Shown here one piece after another: positions 23,761 through 33,960 of a stretch of DNA of 64,000 nt. The stretch comes from Pseudarthrobacter defluvii (GTDB taxonomy: Bacteria > Actinomycetota > Actinomycetes > Actinomycetales > Micrococcaceae), in contig NZ_JAUSYG010000001.1 of assembly GCF_030816725.1 (NCBI RefSeq), forward strand, positions 744,001 through 808,000. Direction: 5' to 3'. Position numbers and translations under genes: made by a program. The notes under the pieces are model-generated. The model ran no database searches, had not been told where the DNA came from, and saw only the letters and a list, made by a program, of their open reading frames with translations. The stretch's first letter is position 1, and the number at the start of each line of letters is the position of its first letter.

Positions 23761-25636
23761 CTATCCTTGGCCGCAGGACGCATTTTCGGTGGGCAGGATA
23801 ACGTCCTTTACTTGCTGGACAGTGGGCGTGACAACCACGTTAGGTTCCGTGTGCTGGACGATCTTTCCGAAAGTGAACTCGACGGTCTTGCTGTCTCCTG
23901 GGCCAAGTTGCTGAGCTACGATGCCCACCGGCCTGTTCGCATGCGAATACGGAGCAAACGGTGTCTTTTGTCCGTCTACTGTTGCTGATTCCACGTTAGC
24001 CTGCACGGGGCCGTAGGCAATGATGTTGGTCTGGACAGAGCCTGGTGCCACGCCAAACACACCGCCGCCCGTGACGTATGAAGGCAGTGAAGCGCCGGCG
24101 TCCGCGGGTGCCGTATTCGTGCTTGTAATGCGGACAGTAGTCTGCTCGTAGCCGTCGGCTGGGCATTCCTTGATGAGTTGGACTGTGCGCCTCATATAGA
24201 AGTCCATTTTCGCGCCAGTACCGTCGTTAAAGTAAACACCGAACTGGGCGGGGGAGACGCTCGGGCCAGAGACGGACCCGCTTACCATGTACTTGGCAAT
24301 TACAGACTGCTCGGCGACGTCTCCAGACCAAACAAGCACACGTCCTTCCTCGGCCCCCCGAGTGATTCCTGCGATTAGTCCCTTTGCGTCGCCTTTCCCA
24401 CCGGAGAGCGCAGCGAAAACCTCCTTAGCTACCCCTGCAAAATACGCGTCCTGCAGTTTGGGCTGTGGAATCTTTGCGTAAACATCTGAGAGTAGGGTGG
24501 ATGTCACGTTGTTGCCGTTTGAGTTCAGTTGGCAGGCCCGCTGCTTTTGCCGCAGCTAAGTCCGGACCGTGCATGGGGACAGGACCTGTTGCCTGAAGTA
24601 TGTAACTCAAGACAACAGGGTCGATGGAGACTACGCCGTCAACGTGCTGACCGGTCTTCTTTTCCCACATGGACTGGGCCACTGCTGCAGCAGTCGGGAA
24701 GTCCGGAGTAAGGTTTACGTCCTGCATGTACTTTCCCAATCGCGTGGAAAAGATTTGTTGTTGCTGAAGATCCACAGGCAACGATGGGGAGAAGGCGCCT
24801 AGTTCGGCGGCGCTACTTTGGGCGCCGAGGGAGAGCTTCCCCTGTTCAAGCGTCAAGACCGCTAGAGCGCCGGGAATGCCGCCCGAAGCGCGTGCCTCGG
24901 CGTTGTTCTGAATCATCAGCAAATAATTCCTGCTACCGTCCGCACCCAACATGCGAGGGGCAAGGCTAGCGGCATCCGCCGCGGAAGCGAGTGCTCCACT
25001 CGCTTCCCTAAGTTCCTCGCTCGCCTTCTTGAGCGGAGTGGCTACTTGTGGCAAGAGTTGAGTTACATCGATGTCTTGGAGCCTTTGTGAAGACGCTCCA
25101 ACGGTGTAAGCCGCCGAGACAACACTTGGAGCAGCAGCCTTTAGCGGACCTAAGTTGCTTCCTAGCTCGCTCGGCATCAACGCATCCCAATTGAGCGAGT
25201 CGTAGACGTCCACGAGCGGACTAAGACCGAGGCTTGTGACATCATCTGCTGACCGTGCAATCTCGGAGATCGCGCTTGTGTTGGGTCCAAGCCAAGGCAG
25301 GCTTGACGAAAGTATCCATACAGGATCTTCAGTTGCTTGGCGGGCAGCTAGAGTGTGCGTTCGGAGTTTCGTAACGGTGCTCGTGGCCGACTCTGCATTC
25401 GATGTAAGGACTTCTTGCTTCAATTGGGGAACCAGATCAGCTGCGCTCTCTAGTTCCGTTTTGATCGTATAGGCCTTAGTGCCGATCCATACCGTTCCTC
25501 CGCCAAAGAGTAGAATAAATATGAGTAACGGAAGACCAAGTCGTAGGAGTCGGATCGACTTCTTTCTTGAAGTCTTCCAAGGGGCCACCCGACCAGGCAC
25601 CTCCAATTCTTTCTCCATGGAGTCAGCCGGGCTCAT
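23761..25636 (-). pseudogene. DUF4012 membrane protein with a single frameshift
   Basis: The N-terminal frame has a short cytosolic region, a membrane helix (LRLGLPLLIFILLFGGGTVW) and the extracellular DUF4012 domain (NYLLMIQNNAEARASGGIPG, DFPTAAAVAQSMWEKKTG). After TEL the frame breaks at AAA (plus-strand TTT, 24518-24520); removing one base continues into VTSTLLSDVYAKIPQP and the rest of the domain, giving about 624 aa, the usual length. DUF4012 proteins are common in actinobacterial exopolysaccharide loci, possibly in attachment of polymer. The start at ATG 25636 directly follows the ugd stop; GTG 25657 is an alternative. Confidence 0.8.
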
Positions 25637-25637
25637 A

Positions 25638-26951
25638 TCACGGCCTGCCGAGGCCACGATATGTCCAACCAGCGGCGCGCCACTTACTAGGATCTAAGAT
25701 GTTTCTGCCGTCCAAAATCTTTTGGGAGGCAACCAAAGTGCCGGTCTCGTAAGGATCCAAATCACGATAGTCTTGCCATTCAGTCAACAACAACAGAACG
25801 TCAGCGCCCTTAAGGGCAGTAGAGGTGGCTTCCTCGTAGTGCAACTCGGGAAAGCGCCGAGCAGCGTTTCCAAGCGCTTCCGGATCGGTTACTGTCACGA
25901 CAGCGCCCTGAAGCTGCAACTGAGCTGCGATGCTCAAGGCCGGGGAATCGCGAACGTCGTCGCTTTGAGGTTTGAAAGCCGCCCCGAGCACGGTGATTCG
26001 CTGTCCTAGAAGTGATCCGCCGCAGAGTTCTCGTGTCAGTTCCACAACTCGAGTGCGTCTACGCATATTGATGGCGTCCACTTCGCGAAGGAAAGTCAAA
26101 GCCTGGTCCGCGCCAAGTTCGCCGGCCCTTGCCATAAAGGCCCTAATGTCTTTCGGGAGACAACCGCCACCGAACCCGATACCCGCGTTCAGGAATTTGC
26201 GACCTATTCTGTCGTCCATGCCAATGGCGTCGGCCAATAGGGTCACGTCAGCGCCAGCAGCATCACAGAGTTCGGCCATGGCATTGATGAAAGATATTTT
26301 CGTTGCCAAGAATGAGTTGGCGGCAGTCTTCACCAACTCGGCCGTCGGCAAATCTGCGACGAGCCGAGGAATGCCCTTTTCGAGCGGGGTAGCGTAAACA
26401 CGGTCCAAGACCTGAACGCCATGATGTTCCTCTACGCCGCCCGCAACACCATAGACGAGTCTGTCGGGGCTAAGCGTGTCAGAGACGGCATGCCCCTCCC
26501 GGAGGAACTCGGGATTCCACAAGAGGTGAGCCTCCGGGCGGGCCTCTTTCACAATTTCGGCCAGCCGCGTGGCTGTCCCAACCGGGACTGTCGATTTTCC
26601 CACTACGACGTCCCCGGGCGAGATATATGGTAGGAGACCCATTAGAGCTGCATCTACATACGTCAAGTCAGCGGCATTCTCGCCCTTCTTCTGTGGAGTC
26701 CCAACGCAGATGAAGTGCACGGCGCTTCCCTCCGCAGCACCCATATCAGTGCTAAACGAAAGTCGCCCTGTCTCCTGCACCTCCCGGAGCAACTCCTCCA
26801 AACCTGGCTCGAAGAAGGGAGCTCGGGCGGCAGCCAGCTCTGCGATCTTCCGCTCGTCCACATCGATGCCGACTACCTCGTGTCCGAGCTTTGCCATGCA
26901 AGCGGCGTGGACTGCCCCTAAATAGCCACACCCAATAACCGATATTCGCAT
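25638..26951 (-). CDS. ugd: UDP-glucose 6-dehydrogenase
   Basis: A 437-aa NAD-dependent enzyme that oxidises UDP-glucose to UDP-glucuronate for the polysaccharide. It has the Rossmann motif VIGCGYLGAVHAACMAKLGH, substrate loop NPEFLREGHAV, the catalytic cysteine in GIGFGGGCLPKD, and a C-terminal UDP-binding domain (GAAFKPQSDDVRDSPAL). The ATG at 26951 follows GGAAGGAAAA. UDP-glucose would come from galU at 21381. Confidence 0.96.
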   Translation of the reverse strand: MRISVIGCGYLGAVHAACMAKLGHEVVGIDVDERKIAELAAARAPFFEPGLEELLREVQETGRLSFSTDMGAAEGSAVHFICVGTPQKKGENAADLTYVDAALMGLLPYISPGDVVVGKSTVPVGTATRLAEIVKEARPEAHLLWNPEFLREGHAVSDTLSPDRLVYGVAGGVEEHHGVQVLDRVYATPLEKGIPRLVADLPTAELVKTAANSFLATKISFINAMAELCDAAGADVTLLADAIGMDDRIGRKFLNAGIGFGGGCLPKDIRAFMARAGELGADQALTFLREVDAINMRRRTRVVELTRELCGGSLLGQRITVLGAAFKPQSDDVRDSPALSIAAQLQLQGAVVTVTDPEALGNAARRFPELHYEEATSTALKGADVLLLLTEWQDYRDLDPYETGTLVASQKILDGRNILDPSKWRAAGWTYRGLGRP

Positions 26952-26992
26952 TAGTTTTCCTTCCCGAAGGCGACAAATGAGTCGCCAGAGAA

Positions 26993-28429
26993 TTAGTAGG
27001 CTCCGGCGCTCCGAAAAACGGCGCGGAAGGTCTTCATGAGGATGAGTAGATCACCGGCCAATGACCAGTTCTCCACGTAGTACAGGTCGAGACGTACAGA
27101 GTCCTGCCAGGAGAGGTCCGATCGGCCGCTCACCTGCCACAGACCGGTGAGCCCAGGCTTAACCAGCAACCGTCGTCGAACGTCTTGCTCGTATTCTTCA
27201 ACTTCAGATGGGAGAGGCGGTCGCGGCCCGACCAGGCTCATGGAACCAGTGATGATGTTAAAGAGCTGAGGCAATTCATCCAAGCTGAATTTGCGCAGCA
27301 GCTGACCCACCCGAGTTACACGGGGATCATTTTTCATTTTGAATAATACGCCATTACCGTCGGTGAGGTGCTGCAGTTCTGTCAGGCGTCGCTCAGCATC
27401 CACCACCATGGATCGATACTTGTACATTTTGAATGGCCTGCCCTGCATTCCAACGCGATCTTGCTTGAAAAAGATGGGTCCGTTGTCGTCCAACTTTATG
27501 AAAAAAGCGACAAGCAACATAATTGGGAGCAGGAAGATAATTAGAAGGCCAGATACTGTTATGTCGAATAGGCGCTTGATTACTCTTTGGCCTCCTTCAA
27601 GTGTCGGTGTCGTCACGTGAATCAACGGCAGTCCGGCCACTTGCTGCGTATGAATTCTGGGGCCAGCGATATCTGTCAGAGCCGGAGCCATTATCAGACC
27701 GACGTTCTGAGCAGCCAACTCCCATCCCAAGTGCCGCAGGGTCTGAGGATGCAATTGGACACCTGCCGAGACCGCAACAGCATCCGCTCCGCAGGTCTTG
27801 ATAGCTGACATGATGTCTGCCACATCTGGTTCATATCCGAGTATTGGCAGCCCTGATCCGGGTTCAATGGGGGTGACAGAGCGGGCGCCTGGTGTGTAGG
27901 CCGCCACCGGACTGTAGCCTGCCGTCTTGGCGCTTGTCAGAGAGTCGAATAAGTGAGCAACAGCACTCTGGCTCCCGAGTAAGAGCAATCGAGACATGCT
28001 TTCGCCCTTAAGGCGATTTACACCTAGGTGTTGCCTAAGAAGCCACCGGCCTACAAGCAAGCCCGTCAACCCAACAGGCAGGGCAACGCCAACATAACCT
28101 CTTGCAGTGTCAAATCGAAATACATACGAGATGATTGCTACGAGACCGAATAGCCAGAGAGAGGCGGCCGCTACCCTTTTGTACTCGTCGGCACCTGCAC
28201 CCAAAATGCGGCTTTGCCGTGAGTTCCAGGCTCCAAGCATTACCCACCACGCCGTTGCTAGGGCAACTGACAGCCAGATGTACAGCGACTCTTGGCCGGA
28301 GATCACGGAGCCGGCGTCCACGCCAAAACGAACGAGATACGCACCGGCCACGGCCCAGACTATGACGAACGCATCAACGACACGTAGCGCGCGAGCAGTC
28401 TTGGCGCGCCAATTGGACACCGTCCCCAT
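26993..28429 (-). CDS. Exopolysaccharide priming sugar transferase (polyprenyl glycosylphosphotransferase)
   Basis: A 478-aa membrane protein. The first half has four to five helices and a CoA-binding-like domain. The C-terminal catalytic domain of the WbaP/ExoY family starts at KRLFDITVSGLLIIF and contains FFKQDRVGMQGRPFKMYKYRSM, SLDELPQLFNI, SLVGPRPPLP and LVKPGLTGLWQVSGRSDLS. It transfers a sugar-1-phosphate to undecaprenyl phosphate and so starts repeat-unit synthesis. It lies 41 nt upstream of ugd on the same strand. Confidence 0.93.
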   Translation of the reverse strand: MGTVSNWRAKTARALRVVDAFVIVWAVAGAYLVRFGVDAGSVISGQESLYIWLSVALATAWWVMLGAWNSRQSRILGAGADEYKRVAAASLWLFGLVAIISYVFRFDTARGYVGVALPVGLTGLLVGRWLLRQHLGVNRLKGESMSRLLLLGSQSAVAHLFDSLTSAKTAGYSPVAAYTPGARSVTPIEPGSGLPILGYEPDVADIMSAIKTCGADAVAVSAGVQLHPQTLRHLGWELAAQNVGLIMAPALTDIAGPRIHTQQVAGLPLIHVTTPTLEGGQRVIKRLFDITVSGLLIIFLLPIMLLVAFFIKLDDNGPIFFKQDRVGMQGRPFKMYKYRSMVVDAERRLTELQHLTDGNGVLFKMKNDPRVTRVGQLLRKFSLDELPQLFNIITGSMSLVGPRPPLPSEVEEYEQDVRRRLLVKPGLTGLWQVSGRSDLSWQDSVRLDLYYVENWSLAGDLLILMKTFRAVFRSAGAY

Positions 28430-28823
28430 CCAATATCCCCATAGTGTAAATACCTCTGGCGAACAGTTCGCCCTTTGACTGAATGACCGCGCATAGGCTG
28501 TGTAGCAGAGCCTGAAGCCGTCGTATGACTAGCAACAGTCGTAGTCTGACGGTCACGAAGACTATATCTCGCTTCGTCCACGCCCTTTGACTTGCGCGTC
28601 ATCAAACCAGGGAAAACTTGGTCAGGTCCCGGCCGCAGGGCAACAGGAGTCGGCCCAGTTGTCGACGAACCCGCAGGGTGCTCTATCATTTCACTCGGCG
28701 AGAGCGACCTGCGGCAGGGTGAGGAACTAGCCAGACACCTCGGTGCTGCCCACCACTACCGGCTAGGTACGGTTGTGACAAGCACATTTATCGCCTGCAT
28801 ATTCAATTACTTGGGGGTTTCTT
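28430..28823. other. Divergent intergenic region of the polysaccharide locus
   Basis: About 390 bp between the leftward priming transferase and the rightward glycosyltransferase genes. It must hold both promoters. I see no convincing palindrome or small gene; a G-run (GGGGG, near 28812) serves as ribosome site for the next gene. Confidence 0.5.
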
Positions 28824-29927
28824 TTGTCCGGACTCATTGTGCACGAGTGGCTCGAAAGGCATGGTGGTGCTGAGTCGGTTGTTGAGCAATTCAGCGAACT
28901 CTATCCGGATGCCCCGATCTTTTGCCTCTGGGATGACTACCCCCAGCGATTCGCAGGGCGAGAGGTCAAGCAGTCGTGGCTCGGTTCTACCCCGCTTCGT
29001 CATTCGAAACCAGCGGCTCTTCCCTTTATGGTTCCAACGTGGCGCCGCATTCCGCAGACGGATGTCGACTGGATTTTGTGTAGCTCGCATCTTTTTGCCC
29101 ATCACGCCCGCCTCCTCAAGCATGATCCGGGCGTGAATAAATTTGTCTACGCCCATACTCCGGCAAGATACATATGGAACCCGGAACTTGATACCCGGGG
29201 CAAATCTATCGCGGTTCAAGCTGCCGCTCGGGTTCTCCGGACTATCGATAAGAAGCGTGCCGCTGAGGCTACGTCAATTGCTGCAAATAGCAGATTTGTA
29301 AGAAACAGGATTCAAGAAACCTGGGACATGCCCGCATCTGTCATATATCCTCCCGTTGATGTCGCGTATTTTTCGGTTGAAGATGGCGTTTCGAAAGATT
29401 TGACAGATAGTGAACTTCGTATTCTTGAGAACCTTCCGGATCACTTTCTTCTAGGGGCCTCGCGCTTTGTTCCATACAAAGGAATGAACGTAGTTATAGA
29501 TGCCGGTGTCGCTGCTGATGTGCCTGTCGTGCTGGCGGGTGACGGGCCGGAGTTAGATTCTCTACGTCACCAGGCAAACTCCGTCCGCATTCCAGTGCAG
29601 ATTCTTCAGTCGCCTTCCCGGCCGCTACTTCGAGCTTTGTATCAGCGGGCGTTGGTGTTTGTTTTTCCACCTATCGAGGATTTTGGGATAATGCCGGTAG
29701 AAGCCATGGCTGCCGGCACCCCGGTCATAGCCAACCGTGCTGGTGGTGCGGGTGAAAGTGTAGTGGACGGGCAATCCGGGATCCTAATAGAGAATTTCAA
29801 CAAAACCAGTCTTAGTGAGAGCGTGTCCGCTGCCACCGGCTTGCAACCTAGTGCTCCCCGAGATAGAGCACAGTTCTTCGATAAATCTATTTTTCGAAAG
29901 CAAATTTCTGAATGGATGAAGTCATGA
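28824..29927 (+). CDS. Glycosyltransferase family 4
   Basis: A 367-aa GT-B enzyme from TTG 28824. The acceptor domain starts LIVHEWLERHGGAESVVEQ, a common opening for GT4 mannosyl-type transferases; the donor domain has LGASRFVPYKG, VVLAGDGPELDSLR and the late signature FGIMPVEAMAAGTPVIA. It probably adds a sugar to the lipid-linked repeat on the cytosolic face. AT-richer codon use than flanking core genes starts here and continues to about 35.3 kb. The stop overlaps the next start (ATGA). Confidence 0.9.
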   Translation: MSGLIVHEWLERHGGAESVVEQFSELYPDAPIFCLWDDYPQRFAGREVKQSWLGSTPLRHSKPAALPFMVPTWRRIPQTDVDWILCSSHLFAHHARLLKHDPGVNKFVYAHTPARYIWNPELDTRGKSIAVQAAARVLRTIDKKRAAEATSIAANSRFVRNRIQETWDMPASVIYPPVDVAYFSVEDGVSKDLTDSELRILENLPDHFLLGASRFVPYKGMNVVIDAGVAADVPVVLAGDGPELDSLRHQANSVRIPVQILQSPSRPLLRALYQRALVFVFPPIEDFGIMPVEAMAAGTPVIANRAGGAGESVVDGQSGILIENFNKTSLSESVSAATGLQPSAPRDRAQFFDKSIFRKQISEWMKS

Positions 29928-31099
29928 ATCAGACGACGGTAGATTCAAGACCCCTTAACGTTCTCCATCTCGACCATAGTCATGAGGCTGGCGGCGCAGA
30001 GCTAGCCCTAGTGCGGCTTGTCTGCAACGCGTCCAATTGGCATCCCAGTGTTCTCCTTCCGACTTCGGTATCAGGCGACGGGGGAGTGTTTGAAGGTCTC
30101 CCGTCAAGAGTTCCTCGTAGCGATACTGGACCTGCTCAGAGTCCCGGACAGTCTTCCCAAGGTTCAATCGGGCGTATTGCACGATTTGTAGTGCAAGTTT
30201 TTGGTCAGGCTGTAGCTGTTCGCCGCTCCGCTGAATTTAAGCACGCGGATGTTGTCCACGCGAATACGACACGAGCAGGTCTATACGGTGCGCTTGCTTG
30301 TCTCGGTACTAAAAAGAAGCTGGTCCTACAGTTGCGGGACCAGATTACTAGGGAAAGTCTAGGAACTCTGGGTCAACAGGCATTTGCCAGGATCGCGCTG
30401 CGTCGTGCTGATGGAATCATTTCAAATTCCCAATCAACTCTTGCCACTGCAACTGTGCTACAAGGACGCCGCAGGGTACCGAGCGCGGTAATTCACAGCC
30501 CCATTGGGAACCTTCGAGCTGAACGAATGAATTCGTCATCGCGGCAGGAACCGCTGCGTATAGCCATGATCGCTCGAATAGATCCATGGAAGGGACAGTC
30601 GCTGGTGTTGGAGGCCTTTTCTGCCGCTTTTCCTGAAGGAAACGAACAGCTTTTCTTCGCCGGCGGTTCGCTGTTTGGCCACGAGGAATACATGTTGAGT
30701 CTTCAGCGCGAAGTCGCGTCAAGAAAGCTCCACGATCGCGTGCATTTCTTGGGGCACGTAAATGACATATCACCATTGCTATCAGATATCGACGTCTGTG
30801 TGCAGGCTTCTACCCGCCCAGAGCCTCTTGGACAGAACGTACTGCAGTATTTGGCCGCAGGTAAGGCAGTCGTGGCCGCTAATGAAGGGGGTCCAGCAGA
30901 GTGGATCTCCCATGGCGAAAATGGTCTGCTGTTCGAACCGCGCAACTCATCTGCCCTATCGGATTCCCTTCATATGTTGTCTTCTGATAGACACTTGCTG
31001 CAAAGACTCCAGGATGCCGCGCCGCGAACAGCGGGGTTGCTGACAGACCTTGAAGTCGCAGAGGCCCACGGTCAAATGTTCGCCGAGGTGGTCAAGTGA
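29924..31099 (+). CDS. Glycosyltransferase family 4
   Basis: About 391 aa. The N-terminal domain begins VLHLDHSHEAGGAELALVRL; the C-terminal donor-binding domain has RIAMIARIDPWKGQSLVLEAF, HFLGHVNDISPLLSDIDVCV and PEPLGQNVLQYLAAGKAVVA. Start chosen at ATG 29924, overlapping the previous stop; an ATG at 29912 is possible. The acceptor and donor sugars cannot be predicted. Its stop overlaps the next gene (GTGA). Confidence 0.88.
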   Translation: MNQTTVDSRPLNVLHLDHSHEAGGAELALVRLVCNASNWHPSVLLPTSVSGDGGVFEGLPSRVPRSDTGPAQSPGQSSQGSIGRIARFVVQVFGQAVAVRRSAEFKHADVVHANTTRAGLYGALACLGTKKKLVLQLRDQITRESLGTLGQQAFARIALRRADGIISNSQSTLATATVLQGRRRVPSAVIHSPIGNLRAERMNSSSRQEPLRIAMIARIDPWKGQSLVLEAFSAAFPEGNEQLFFAGGSLFGHEEYMLSLQREVASRKLHDRVHFLGHVNDISPLLSDIDVCVQASTRPEPLGQNVLQYLAAGKAVVAANEGGPAEWISHGENGLLFEPRNSSALSDSLHMLSSDRHLLQRLQDAAPRTAGLLTDLEVAEAHGQMFAEVVK

Positions 31100-32253
31100 T
31101 CAGGACGCGTTGCGATATGAGTGGCAGGCAACGAAGTTACGGAGGTAAAACGTTGGTGGAGGATGAGGACTGCAGCATAGCGAATGCCGCTTGGGGTGAA
31201 ACAGCTTCTTTGCTGATTTGGTCATCGCCGTCCACAAAAGGCGCCGGAGCATACCAGCTATGGGAAAACTATAGCCGGTCCTTATCGCCCCTGGTAGCAG
31301 AGCTGGTACTTCTTCGTGGGCACGACAGCAGTGACACCGTGCCAAATCCGCAGATCAAACTTGGAATGAGGTCGGTCCTTTGGGCCCTTACCAACCTTCG
31401 CGGCCAGATAGCAAGTAGAAAACGCGCAAACGTTGTAACCTCGATTTCACAGTCGGACATAATTTTTGGCCTATTCTTGCGTAAACTCACCAAGGCAAAT
31501 TGGACAATCTATGTTTTAGGACAACCGTATCCCGTCGAAGGCCAAACGGGGCGGCTAAAGCGGATCGTGTGGAAGTACCTATGGTTGTATTCTGCCCGTA
31601 AGGCTGACCGTATAGTGGCGGTTAGTGACTACATTTCGCGAATCATTTCTCGTGATATACGCAACCGCGAAATAGAGACCGTATACCCATCGTTGAGCGA
31701 CCACCAGGACTTGGCGAATTCAGTTCAACGCACTGCTTCCAAACGACTGCGAGTCGGGTTCGTAGGTAGGCTATCACCCGAGAAAGATCCGGCTTTATTC
31801 TGTTCAATTCTTGGCGATTTTCCGGAAGTGGACGCGAAAATATATGGTGATGGCCCTCTACGCCCTCAGGTGGAGAAGGTTTTGAATGCAGTGGAGTTGG
31901 CCGGGTTCCGTCCACAACGGGAGATCTACTCTGCGCTGGACGTGCTTATGATGACATCGCAGTCGGAGGGCTTGCCTATGGTGCTGGTCGAGGCAAGTTT
32001 GACTGGCGTGGTGCCTTTGGTTTGTGACATAGGAGGCTGCGCCGAGGCCATTCATCCGGACAATCGTGAACTTCTCGTAATCCCAACAGCGGAGCGCCGC
32101 AACGTGTCGCTCTGGCGATCCCGCCTGAAGGTGCTTCAGGATTCTGACACCCTTAAGGCCGCGGCAGACCTCCAAAAGCAATGGGCAGAGCAAAATTTTG
32201 ACGCCAAAGTCAATTCTGAGGCACTTGCGTCGCTACTTCTTGGAGGTGCCTAG
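31096..32253 (+). CDS. Glycosyltransferase (GT-B fold)
   Basis: A 385-aa protein from GTG 31096. The donor domain reads LRVGFVGRLSPEKDPALFC, KIYGDGPLRPQVEK and MMTSQSEGLPMVLVEASLTGVVPL. The first 25-30 residues are poorly conserved, so an internal start (for example ATG 31117) is possible. Third glycosyltransferase in a row, suggesting, with the priming enzyme, a repeat unit of at least four sugars if each acts once. Confidence 0.85.
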   Translation: MIRTRCDMSGRQRSYGGKTLVEDEDCSIANAAWGETASLLIWSSPSTKGAGAYQLWENYSRSLSPLVAELVLLRGHDSSDTVPNPQIKLGMRSVLWALTNLRGQIASRKRANVVTSISQSDIIFGLFLRKLTKANWTIYVLGQPYPVEGQTGRLKRIVWKYLWLYSARKADRIVAVSDYISRIISRDIRNREIETVYPSLSDHQDLANSVQRTASKRLRVGFVGRLSPEKDPALFCSILGDFPEVDAKIYGDGPLRPQVEKVLNAVELAGFRPQREIYSALDVLMMTSQSEGLPMVLVEASLTGVVPLVCDIGGCAEAIHPDNRELLVIPTAERRNVSLWRSRLKVLQDSDTLKAAADLQKQWAEQNFDAKVNSEALASLLLGGA

Positions 32254-32767
32254 ATGATGAACTCGCTGAAGCTTAGGTTTCTTCGGATTATGGATGAAAG
32301 AATTGTTCGACACCTTCCTGGGGAGTCGGTGAGAAGTATAAGGCTTCGATTGCTTCGGTTGGCTGGGGCTGAAGTAGGGAGAGATGTTGTTCTAGCCCAA
32401 GGCGTCAGAGTCATCGGTGCCGATCATTTAGTGATTCAGGATGGAGCCTCTATCGCTCGCGGCACAGTTTTGGACGCGCGGGGTGGCCTGATAATCGAAC
32501 GAGGCGCACTGATTGGGTTTTGAGTCCATCATTTTGACCTCAACCCATAATTCGGAGTCGATTGATACTCCGGTCCACAGTCAGGGAATGTTCTCGAAGG
32601 AGGTAGTTATCGGTGCCTTCAGCTGGATTGGCACACGCTGCGTCATACAGCCGGGAGTCGTGATCGGTGCAAATGTGATTGTAGGCTCCTCAGCCGTCGT
32701 CACCAAGAGCCTGCAGTCAGACGCCATATATGCCGGAGTACCAGCCCGGTTCATTCGACGTCGCTGA
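32254..32767 (+). pseudogene. Hexapeptide-repeat acyltransferase with a single frameshift
   Basis: Two frames together form a left-handed beta-helix acetyltransferase of about 170 aa. The first (32254-32523) ends GALIGF-stop; the second continues ESIILTSTHN through GAFSWIGTRCVIQPGVVIGANVIVG to AGVPARFIRRR. The break is at TTTT (32518-32521); removing one T restores the frame. It would O-acetylate a sugar of the repeat unit. The stop overlaps the flippase start (TGATG), and all neighbours are similarly coupled, which favours a sequencing error or a very recent mutation. Confidence 0.8.
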
Positions 32768-33960
32768 TGTGGTCCAAAACGAGAAGTCTGTTGGGCAGCC
32801 CATATATTGCTCAACTTATAAGTCTAGGTGGCAGCGCTGCTCTCACTTTCTTCAGTGCACTGTTCTTAGTCCCTGACGAAAGGGGCCACGTAGCTATCTT
32901 CTTGGCCGTGATAAGTGTTGGAAGTTACCTCGCTTGCTTTGGCGTACAATCCGAAGTTCTACAATGCAGCGCAAGGGGAGACCATCTCACCGCGCGGCTC
33001 ATAATTAGGGGCCACCTTCTCCCCCAAATACTTGTATCCGTTCTAACCGGTGCAATCCTCTTGTTTGCTAAACCATTTCCGGGTATGCCAGATTTTGTAG
33101 CCGTTTTGAGTGCTATGGGAGTCTTTGTTGGCTCACTGTTCAACAACTTGAGCTGGCGGCAGTACGGGAACGGTCAGTATTTTCTGAGCACAGCTCTGCG
33201 AGGCGTCGTGCCGCTGCTGACCCTGATTACCTCATTTGGCCTCTACGTATTTTTATCTGTATCGGCCACGACTGTAGCGGCTGTGTACGTCAGTGTTCAA
33301 ACTATTTGCTGTCTATTCTTGACTGAGTTTTCACACATTCGCGAAAGTTTTTCATGGGGCAGTATGTTTGCGGTTTACAAGAGATCCGTTTCATTTTTCC
33401 TATCGCAAGCGCAATCTCTAATTTTGTCACGTACGCCGGTGATTGCGTCTGGCATTTGGCTACCACCGGCCGTCACGGCCGCGATTTCGATTGCATTGAG
33501 TCTTGCTGAGCTGCAATCCAGCCTTCCCCAAATGCGCTCCGCTATTTCATTCAAGGAGGCAAGTTCAGCCCGACGACCTCGCCTTACGAGTAGGCAGCTC
33601 TATTCGGCTCTTCGCGCGCTCTGGCCTGGAACGGTGCTTGTTGTGATCATTTCTTTCGCAGCGCGCGAGTTTCTGAATGAAGCATATAGAGATCTTCCCT
33701 TACTGGTCGGGCTGTTGTCCCTGGGAGTTGCCGTTCAGGCTTTGACGGCATCAGCAATAAACATTCTTACTGCCCGTCGTTCTCTCGGTACGGCTATCGG
33801 CATCCAATTAGGGATTATCTGCTTGGCCTTCGCAGCGCTAACTAATTTCTCAGAAGGACGCGTACCCGTCGGTATCGGACTCTGGTCTGTTTCTGTCGCA
33901 TTGGGAGGCTTGGGCATAATCGCGCTTGCCATGAAATACAAGAGAGGTCGCCACTTATGA
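32767..33960 (+). CDS. Polysaccharide flippase-like membrane protein (Wzx-type)
   Basis: A 397-aa protein with about 11-12 predicted membrane helices, starting near ISLGGSAALTFFSALFLVPDERG. The N-terminal pattern and position between acyltransferase and polymerase fit an O-antigen/exopolysaccharide translocase that moves the lipid-linked unit across the membrane. Sequence motifs are weak in this family, so the call relies on topology and context. ATGA overlap with the next gene. Confidence 0.75.
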   Translation: MWSKTRSLLGSPYIAQLISLGGSAALTFFSALFLVPDERGHVAIFLAVISVGSYLACFGVQSEVLQCSARGDHLTARLIIRGHLLPQILVSVLTGAILLFAKPFPGMPDFVAVLSAMGVFVGSLFNNLSWRQYGNGQYFLSTALRGVVPLLTLITSFGLYVFLSVSATTVAAVYVSVQTICCLFLTEFSHIRESFSWGSMFAVYKRSVSFFLSQAQSLILSRTPVIASGIWLPPAVTAAISIALSLAELQSSLPQMRSAISFKEASSARRPRLTSRQLYSALRALWPGTVLVVIISFAAREFLNEAYRDLPLLVGLLSLGVAVQALTASAINILTARRSLGTAIGIQLGIICLAFAALTNFSEGRVPVGIGLWSVSVALGGLGIIALAMKYKRGRHL